Below the pieces are notes generated by a model. It worked only from the letters and a program-made list of their open reading frames with translations. It did not search any database and had not been told where the DNA came from. Both the position numbers and the translations under genes were made by a program. Positions 58,779-64,000 of a DNA stretch of 64,000 bases are shown here, in pieces. Each line of letters begins with the position of its first letter. Position 1 is the first letter of the stretch. The stretch is from JACCZX01 sp040003315 (GTDB lineage Bacteria; Pseudomonadota; Gammaproteobacteria; Burkholderiales; Burkholderiaceae_F), in NCBI GenBank assembly GCA_040003315.1, contig JBDUCU010000002.1, positions 1 through 64,000 of the forward strand, in the 5' to 3' direction.

Positions 58779-60173
58779 TCAGATCACCTCGAAGTAGCGC
58801 TTCAGTTCCCAATCGGTGACAGCATCCTGCCATTGGCGCCATTCCCAATCGCGCGTGGCCGCAAAATGATCGACGAACGTGTCACCGAACCAGTCGCGCG
58901 CCCTGTCGCTGCGGCGAAAGATTTCGGTGGTTTCCTTCAAAGAGCGCGGCGCGCGCGAGATTTTTTCGGCACCTTGATTCGTGCCCGTAATCGGCGGCGC
59001 GGTCAGCTTCAGATTTTTCTCGATGCCGTGCAACCCAGCGGCGAGCAGAGCAGCAACCGCCAGATACGGATTGATGTCGGCGCCCGGGCAGCGTGTCTCG
59101 AGCCGAGTGCTCTTTGACGAGCCCGGGATCACACGGAAGCTCGCAGTGCGGTTATCGATTCCCCAGGTTGGCTTGACCGGCGCCCAGAAACCATCGACCA
59201 GCCGCTTGTAGCTATTCACCGTCGGCCAGAACATTGGCGCGAATTCCATCAGAACGGCGATTTGCCCGGCCAGGAAACTCTCGAACACCTTGCTCATTCC
59301 GGCGCGCGCCGTTTTCTTGCCGTCATCGAAGAACAGGTTTTTGTTGCCGTCGCTCATCGATTGATGGACGTGGCCGCTGCAACCCGGGTAGTTCGAACTC
59401 CACTTCGCCATGAAGCTGGGGATGATTCCAAAGTTCGCGCCGAGTTCCTTGGCGCCGCTCTTGAAGAGCACGCCGCGGTCGGCGCACTCCAGCGCGTCTG
59501 AAAACTGGATCGCCGCCTCGTAAACGCCCGGACCGGTTTCGGTGTGCAGCCCTTCGATCGGCACGCGAAACAGCAGCAACTCGTCCATCAACGCGTTGAA
59601 ATATTCGCGATTGGCGTTCGATCGGAGCAACGAGTATCCGAACATGCCCGGCGTCAAGGGTGTCGGGTCGACGCCTTTCTTCGCGGCCCAGCTTTGAGGC
59701 GTCTCGGCGAAATTGAACCACTCGAATTCGAGTCCGCACATCGGCTGCATGCCGAGCTTGGCGGCGCGCGCGATGATTTTTTTCAACAGCTGACGCGGAC
59801 ACAGTGCGAACGGCGAGCCGTCGGCGTTGATGAAATCACCGAGGAAAAACGGCACATGATCGTCCCACGGCACGTTGCGCCCGGTCGCCATGTCGAGCTG
59901 CACCATTACATCCGGAAAGCCATGCTGCCACCCGATGACCTGGGCGTTGTCGTACACGCTGTCGGTCATGTCCCAGCCAAACACGACGTTGCAAAATCCG
60001 AAGCCACCGTCGGTGGCCGACAGAAATTTGTCCTTGTGCAGATACTTGCCGCGCAGCACGCCATCGATATCGGTGACGGCCACCTTCACCTTCGCCGCGG
60101 CGTGCGCCTGCACCGCCTCCAAGTGATCCCGCTGCTTGTGCGCAGCCGCTATCGGCGCCTTCTTGCCTGCCAT
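58779..60173 (-). CDS. Glutamine synthetase-like protein (gamma-glutamyl-amine ligase type)
   Basis: A 464-residue GS-fold ligase. Catalytic-domain motifs are GLEFEWFN (metal Glu), HTETGPGVYEAAIQ (metal Glu pair), GCSGHVHQSM (ammonia/ATP region) and RCPGADINPYLAVAALLAAGL. The N-terminal beta-grasp (KVAVTDIDGVLRGKYLHKDKF) differs from housekeeping GlnA and is closer to PuuA/GlnA3-type enzymes that glutamylate polyamines or other amines. It stands alone on the minus strand. The PuuD-like hydrolase at 36170 is the nearest possible partner. Confidence 0.84.
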   Translation of the reverse strand: MAGKKAPIAAAHKQRDHLEAVQAHAAAKVKVAVTDIDGVLRGKYLHKDKFLSATDGGFGFCNVVFGWDMTDSVYDNAQVIGWQHGFPDVMVQLDMATGRNVPWDDHVPFFLGDFINADGSPFALCPRQLLKKIIARAAKLGMQPMCGLEFEWFNFAETPQSWAAKKGVDPTPLTPGMFGYSLLRSNANREYFNALMDELLLFRVPIEGLHTETGPGVYEAAIQFSDALECADRGVLFKSGAKELGANFGIIPSFMAKWSSNYPGCSGHVHQSMSDGNKNLFFDDGKKTARAGMSKVFESFLAGQIAVLMEFAPMFWPTVNSYKRLVDGFWAPVKPTWGIDNRTASFRVIPGSSKSTRLETRCPGADINPYLAVAALLAAGLHGIEKNLKLTAPPITGTNQGAEKISRAPRSLKETTEIFRRSDRARDWFGDTFVDHFAATRDWEWRQWQDAVTDWELKRYFEVI

Positions 60174-60270
60174 GCGTAGCCTCCGTTTTGCGGCGAGTCT
60201 GAATCAGCCCGCGGGAAATGTCCAAGCGTCTCCCCTACAATCGCGCGTTCCGTGCCGACCCAACAGTGCA

Positions 60271-60732
60271 ATGCCGATTTACGCGTACAAATGCGCAGCG
60301 TGTGGACATGAGATTGAATTGATCCAGAAGATGTCCGACGCCTTGTTGACTGTCTGCCCAACCTGCGGTGAGCCCTCGCTCGCCAAGCAGGTGACCGCTG
60401 CCGGCTTTCACCTCAAAGGGAGCGGCTGGTACGTCACGGACTTTCGCGACGGCGCCAAGGGCAAGAAGAAGGATGCGCCCGCACTCGACGAAAAAACGAA
60501 GACCGAGCCGGCCTTTGACGCATCGGGCGATGGCAAGGCCGCCGAAGCAAAAACCGACGCCAAGACCGACGCGAAAACCGACGCCAAGGCCGCCGATGCG
60601 CAAGGCGGTGCAAAGACCGAAACCAAGACCGAAGCCAAGCCGGAACCGAAGTCGGAATCCGGCAGCCAGCCAGCCTCTGCGCCCGCCCCGCGCGATAGCG
60701 GCAAAGGCGGCACCTCAGGCGGCACGGGCTGA
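60271..60732 (+). CDS. FmdB family zinc-ribbon protein with low-complexity tail
   Basis: A 153-residue protein. The first 60 residues are the FmdB zinc ribbon: MPIYAYKCAACGHEIELIQK with a second pair CPTCGE and the trailing GSGWYVTDFR. The rest is a Lys/Ala/Asp/Thr tail, including three and a half AKTD units at 60547-60588, then a Pro/Ser/Gly end. It starts the conserved block FmdB-DUF502-aspS. The ATG at 60271 has no strong RBS. Function is not firmly assigned. Confidence 0.9.
   Translation: MPIYAYKCAACGHEIELIQKMSDALLTVCPTCGEPSLAKQVTAAGFHLKGSGWYVTDFRDGAKGKKKDAPALDEKTKTEPAFDASGDGKAAEAKTDAKTDAKTDAKAADAQGGAKTETKTEAKPEPKSESGSQPASAPAPRDSGKGGTSGGTG
60547..60588 (+). repeat. 12-bp tandem repeat encoding AKTD units
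   Basis: Three and a half in-frame copies of a 12-bp unit (GCN AAR ACC GAC) inside the FmdB-like gene. Copies differ at wobble positions, so they are not a very recent expansion; copy number could still vary between strains. Confidence 0.7.
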
Positions 60733-60738
60733 CGCCAC

Positions 60739-61380
60739 ATGCTCAGGAGATATCTGGTTGCCGGTTTGCTGGTGTGGATTCCGCTGGCGATCACGTTCTG
60801 GGTGCTGAACCTAATTGTCGGCACCATGGATCAGACTCTGCTGCTGTTGCCGCCGAGCTGGCGACCCGACGCGCTGTTGCCGTTTCACATTCCTGGCGTC
60901 GGGCTGGTGCTGTCGCTACTGATCGTGCTGGCGACAGGGATGCTCGCAGCCAACATCATCGGTCAGAGGCTGCTTCGGTGGTGGCATCGCCTGTTGACAC
61001 AGATCCCGATCGTGCGATCGATCTATTCCAGCGTGAAGCAGATTTCTGACACGTTGCTGGCAACTCGCGGTCAATCGTTTCGCAAGGTGGTGATGATCGA
61101 GTTCCCGCAACGCGGCCAATGGACACTCGGTTTTGTCGTTGGCTCGCCCGGAACCAAGATTGCGTCGGTCACCGCAGCCAACGCCATCACGATATACGTA
61201 CCGACCGCTCCTAACCCAACCTCCGGATATGTGTTGGTGATACGCCCCGAGGACGTGCGCGAAGTCGACATCAGTGTTGACGATGCCCTGAAGTTTCACA
61301 TCTCGCTGGGCGTCGTTCCGCCACGTGCCGGTGGTGGTCCGCCACGATCGGCCCTGACAGCGACTCAACAATCAACTTAA
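60739..61380 (+). CDS. DUF502 family membrane protein
   Basis: A 213-residue protein with two N-terminal transmembrane helices (about residues 5-30 and 53-80) and a cytosolic domain containing WWHRLLTQIPIVRSIYSSVKQISDTL and FVVGSPGTKIASV, which are DUF502 hallmarks. It starts 6 bp after the FmdB-like gene and precedes aspS, a conserved betaproteobacterial order. The molecular role is unknown. Confidence 0.9.
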   Translation: MLRRYLVAGLLVWIPLAITFWVLNLIVGTMDQTLLLLPPSWRPDALLPFHIPGVGLVLSLLIVLATGMLAANIIGQRLLRWWHRLLTQIPIVRSIYSSVKQISDTLLATRGQSFRKVVMIEFPQRGQWTLGFVVGSPGTKIASVTAANAITIYVPTAPNPTSGYVLVIRPEDVREVDISVDDALKFHISLGVVPPRAGGGPPRSALTATQQST

Positions 61381-61383
61381 GTT

Positions 61384-61404
61384 GCCGGCCGCATAGCGGC
61401 CGGC
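61384..61404 (+). promoter_or_regulatory. Perfect GC hairpin immediately before the aspS start
   Basis: GCCGGCCGC (61384-61392) and GCGGCCGGC (61396-61404) form a 9-bp all-GC stem with a 3-nt ATA loop, ending 4 nt before the aspS ATG and beginning 3 nt after the DUF502 stop. It occupies the ribosome-binding region; no Shine-Dalgarno is visible outside it. Confidence 0.6.
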
Positions 61405-61408
61405 TCCC

Positions 61409-63262
61409 ATGAACATGAACATCAAACGAACCGAATATGCCGGCCTGGTGGACGCCAGGTTCATCGGCCAAACAGTGACCTTGTTCGGCTGGGTCCACCG
61501 GCGGCGCGATCACGGCGGCGTCATTTTCATCGACCTTCGCGATCGCGAGGGACTGGTCCAGATCGTGTGCGATCCCGATCACGCCGACGTGTTTGCCACT
61601 GCCGAGAAAGTGCGCAGCGAATACTGTCTGCAGATTGTCGGAGTGGTGCGTTGCCGCCCGGAAGGCACAGTGAACTCGGCGCTGGTGTCGGGCGAAATCG
61701 AAGTCCTGTGTCGGGAACTCACGATCCTGAATCCGTCGGTTCCGATTCCGTTTCAGCTCGATGACGACAACCTGTCGGAAACGACTCGGCTGACGCATCG
61801 CGTTCTCGACCTGCGCCGGCCGGCGATGCAGAAAAACATGATGCTGCGCTATCGCGTCACGATGGCCGTGCGCAAGTTTCTCGACGCCGCGGGCTTCATA
61901 GACATCGAGACGCCGATGCTGACCCGAAGTACGCCAGAGGGCGCGCGCGATTATCTGGTGCCGTCGAGAGTGCACCCGGGCACATTCTTCGCGCTTCCGC
62001 AGTCGCCGCAACTTTTCAAGCAGTTGCTGATGGTCGCAGGCTTCGATCGCTACTACCAGATCGTCAAATGCTTTCGCGACGAGGACCTGCGCGCCGACCG
62101 GCAGCCCGAGTTCACCCAGATCGATATCGAGACATCGTTTCTCGACGAGACGCGAATTCGCCAAATGATGGAGCAGATGATCCGCATCGTGTTCGATCAG
62201 GTACTCGCGGTCCAGTTGCCCGACCCATTTCCGGTGATGACTTACGCCGATGCGATGCGACAGTATGGCTCGGACAAGCCCGACTTGCGGATCAGTCTGC
62301 AGTTGACCGACCTGACGGACCTGATGGGCGACGTCGAGTTCAAGGTTTTCAAGAGCGCAACAGAGCTCAAGGACGGCAAGGTGGTCGCTTTGCGCATTCC
62401 TGGTGGCGGCGACATCGCGCGATCCGAGATCGATGGGTATACCGATTTTGTCAAGATCTACGGCGCCAAAGGACTGGCGTATATCAAGGTCAACCAGAGC
62501 GCGACGGGGCCGGGCGAAAAGTTAAGAGGCGAAGCGCTGCGTCGGGGCCTGCAAAGCCCGATCATCAAGAACCTGCACGATGCTGCGCTGGAGGCAATCG
62601 TCGCTCGCACCGGCGCGAGCGATGGCGATCTGATCTTCTTTGGTGCCGATCGATCCAAAATCGTCTACGACGCGCTGGGTGCGCTGCGAATCAAGATCGG
62701 CCACAGTGAATTCGGCCGAGCACGCGGGCTGTCAGTTGAAGGCTGGCGGCCCTTATGGGTGGTCGACTTCCCGATGTTCGAGTTCGACGAAGAAGCGCAG
62801 CGCTACGTGGCCGCGCATCATCCATTTACCAGTCCGAAAGATGGACACGAAGATCATCTTGCAACGGATCCGGCGCGCGCTCTGGCGAAGGCGTACGACA
62901 TGGTGTTAAACGGGTGGGAAATCGGTGGAGGCTCGATCCGTATCCATCGGGAAGAAGTGCAAAGCAAGGTCTTTCGCGCCTTGAAGATCAGCGCCGAGGA
63001 AGCGGGTGAGAAGTTCGGCTTTCTGCTCGACGCTCTGCAGTACGGCGCGCCGCCTCACGGCGGCGTCGCGTTCGGCCTCGACCGCATCGTGACTTTAATG
63101 GCAGGCGCTGAATCCATCCGCGACGTCATTGCGTTTCCGAAAACGCAGCGCGCGCAGTGTTTGCTTACGCAGGCTCCGAGCGCGGTCGACGAGAAGCAGC
63201 TGCGCGAGCTGCATATTCGAGTGCGAACGGATCACAAGAGTGCGGAGCCCAGAGTGGCATAG
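61409..63262 (+). CDS. aspS: Aspartate-tRNA ligase
   Basis: A 617-residue class IIb synthetase. The N-terminal OB-fold anticodon domain (about residues 5-110) includes VTLFGWVHRRRDHGGVIFID. The catalytic core has motif 1 in the FLDAAGFIDIETPMLTRSTP region, motif 2 FRDEDLRADRQPEFTQID and motif 3 GVAFGLDRIV near residue 555. The bacterial GAD insertion lies at about 300-420. It attaches Asp to tRNA-Asp; betaproteobacterial forms are often non-discriminating, which cannot be judged here. Two Met codons, at 61409 and 61415, compete as the start. Confidence 0.97.
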   Translation: MNMNIKRTEYAGLVDARFIGQTVTLFGWVHRRRDHGGVIFIDLRDREGLVQIVCDPDHADVFATAEKVRSEYCLQIVGVVRCRPEGTVNSALVSGEIEVLCRELTILNPSVPIPFQLDDDNLSETTRLTHRVLDLRRPAMQKNMMLRYRVTMAVRKFLDAAGFIDIETPMLTRSTPEGARDYLVPSRVHPGTFFALPQSPQLFKQLLMVAGFDRYYQIVKCFRDEDLRADRQPEFTQIDIETSFLDETRIRQMMEQMIRIVFDQVLAVQLPDPFPVMTYADAMRQYGSDKPDLRISLQLTDLTDLMGDVEFKVFKSATELKDGKVVALRIPGGGDIARSEIDGYTDFVKIYGAKGLAYIKVNQSATGPGEKLRGEALRRGLQSPIIKNLHDAALEAIVARTGASDGDLIFFGADRSKIVYDALGALRIKIGHSEFGRARGLSVEGWRPLWVVDFPMFEFDEEAQRYVAAHHPFTSPKDGHEDHLATDPARALAKAYDMVLNGWEIGGGSIRIHREEVQSKVFRALKISAEEAGEKFGFLLDALQYGAPPHGGVAFGLDRIVTLMAGAESIRDVIAFPKTQRAQCLLTQAPSAVDEKQLRELHIRVRTDHKSAEPRVA

Positions 63263-63280
63263 AGACGGCGGGCCGGACCG

Positions 63281-63724
63281 ATGAAGCTTCCGGAATCGGT
63301 TCTGGTGGTGGTCTATACCGTGGCCTTGGAGGTGTTGCTGCTCGAGCGGGCCGATCATCCGGGTTTCTGGCAGTCGATCACTGGCAGCCGTGATTCGCCT
63401 AAAGAGCAGCTGCGAGCAACGTGCGTGCGCGAAGTCGCCGAAGAAACCGGGCTTATCGCGTCACCCGATCAACTTGATGACTGGCACCTTAACCATCGCT
63501 TTGCCATCTACGAGAACTGGCGTCATCGATATGCATCAGGCGTTACCCATAATACCGAGCACGTCTTCGGACTCTGCTTGCAGCATCGATTCGAGCCGCA
63601 CCTTGCTCCGCGCGAACACACGCGCTATCGCTGGGGCGCGTGGCGAGATGCTGCAGACGCCTGTTTCTCGTGGACCAACGCCGAGGCAATTCGCCGGCTG
63701 GAGCGGTTTCAAACCCGCTGCTAA
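63281..63724 (+). CDS. nudB: Dihydroneopterin triphosphate diphosphatase (Nudix)
   Basis: A 147-residue Nudix hydrolase. The Nudix box reads GSRDSPKEQLRATCVREVAE followed by ETG, with one extra residue between the first Gly and Glu relative to the canonical spacing. N-terminal VLVVVYTVALEVLLLERADHPGFWQSITG and the position after aspS match NudB of folate biosynthesis. The stop at 63724 lies inside the start of the next gene in the +1 frame. Confidence 0.92.
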   Translation: MKLPESVLVVVYTVALEVLLLERADHPGFWQSITGSRDSPKEQLRATCVREVAEETGLIASPDQLDDWHLNHRFAIYENWRHRYASGVTHNTEHVFGLCLQHRFEPHLAPREHTRYRWGAWRDAADACFSWTNAEAIRRLERFQTRC

Positions 63725-64000
63725 GCGCCTGGGCGCGCTGACTCTGTGGCTTTCCCTATTGCTGGGTTTTTGCATCGACGCCCAGGCGCAGACTTTGCCA
63801 ACCGTTTCTGTCGAACGCGATGGCGACATGTTTCATGTCCGTGCCCTTGCCCGTGTCGCGGTTGATCCGCGTGTTGCGTGGGATACCATCACCGACTATG
63901 AGCACATGCGTGAATTCGTACCGAACATCGATCGATCGCGAGTCGTCTCGCGCAACGGTTCGCGCATCATCGTCGAGCATACCGGTCAGTTTCCGTTGTT
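63648..64000 (+). CDS. START-like/SRPBCC exported protein, partial at window end
   Basis: The frame is open from ATG 63648 to the window edge. It overlaps nudB by 77 bp in another frame. The N-terminal 30 residues are basic, then a hydrophobic segment (LGALTLWLSLLLGFCIDAQA) gives a signal peptide. The mature part VRALARVAVDPRVAWDTITDYEHMREFV is typical of polyketide-cyclase/START-like (SRPBCC) proteins. The C-terminus is missing. A start later than 63648 is possible, but no other ATG precedes the signal segment. Confidence 0.7.
   Translation, partial: MLQTPVSRGPTPRQFAGWSGFKPAAKRLGALTLWLSLLLGFCIDAQAQTLPTVSVERDGDMFHVRALARVAVDPRVAWDTITDYEHMREFVPNIDRSRVVSRNGSRIIVEHTGQFPL

Noticed and set aside
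60547..60588. CRISPR-like or satellite repeat
   Set aside because: The units are 12 bp, contiguous and in frame inside a coding gene, so they are a protein low-complexity repeat.

Overview
The window is GC-rich (low 60s % by eye) and has the housekeeping gene order of a betaproteobacterium, most likely Burkholderiales: kdsD-kdsC-lptC-lptA-lptB-rpoN, uvrA divergent from an MFS gene followed by ssb, and an FmdB protein-DUF502-aspS-nudB block. There are no tRNA or rRNA genes, no CRISPR array and no recognisable insertion sequence. It reads as a chromosomal segment in which conserved blocks flank several accessory catabolic clusters.

Layout. 0-4.3 kb (minus): lipopolysaccharide transport and Kdo synthesis, ending in a partial rpoN. 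4.4-12.8 kb: a Kef-type antiporter with an RCK domain, uvrA, an MFS transporter, ssb, and a second antiporter that overlaps a YbdK-type carboxylate-amine ligase. 13.9-27.5 kb: a 2-aminoethylphosphonate (AEP) island. A minus-strand run phnR-phnA-phnY-Na/Pi transporter-PhnZ-type HD oxygenase continues, with small gaps, into a thioredoxin-fold lipoprotein and hisN. A divergent plus-strand run carries phnS-phnT-phnU (AEP importer) and phnW. Together they give AEP uptake, transamination to phosphonoacetaldehyde, oxidation to phosphonoacetate and hydrolysis to acetate plus phosphate. The Na/Pi protein could vent surplus phosphate, and a nearby alanine dehydrogenase could turn the alanine made by PhnW back into pyruvate. 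The phnR/phnS intergenic region has a perfect 12-bp palindrome lying over a phnR -10 element.

27.5-41.3 kb: a cardiolipin-synthase-like lipoprotein, an EamA transporter, alanine dehydrogenase, and a dimethylglycine/sarcosine-dehydrogenase-like FAD-GcvT protein coupled to an ArsR-like regulator that is divergent from a NIPSNAP gene. Next come an aldehyde dehydrogenase, a PuuD-type amidotransferase and an iron alcohol dehydrogenase in overlapping order, an orphan peptide-type binding protein, a small exported protein and an AraC regulator. 41.4-48.5 kb: a two-gene unit of very short ORFs separated by hairpins, a lower-GC lipoprotein, a large cyclase-ATPase-TPR protein, an endonuclease/exonuclease/phosphatase pseudogene with three lesions, a methyltransferase and a MerA-like flavoprotein preceded by a 48-codon gene. 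48.5-60.2 kb: a mixed accessory stretch (exported cupin, MFS, DUF1622, DUF302, 3-hydroxybutyrate dehydrogenase, patatin, PAP2, metallophosphatase, pirin, VOC, periplasmic dehydratase-like protein, diacylglycerol-kinase family, glutamine-synthetase-like ligase). 60.3-64 kb: the FmdB/DUF502/aspS/nudB block and a START-like protein cut by the window end.

The most interesting material is the AEP island with a MIOX/PhnZ-type di-iron oxygenase but no PhnY* partner in view, and the unannotated short-ORF unit at 41.4-41.9 kb. All functional calls come from motif reading; no searches were run.
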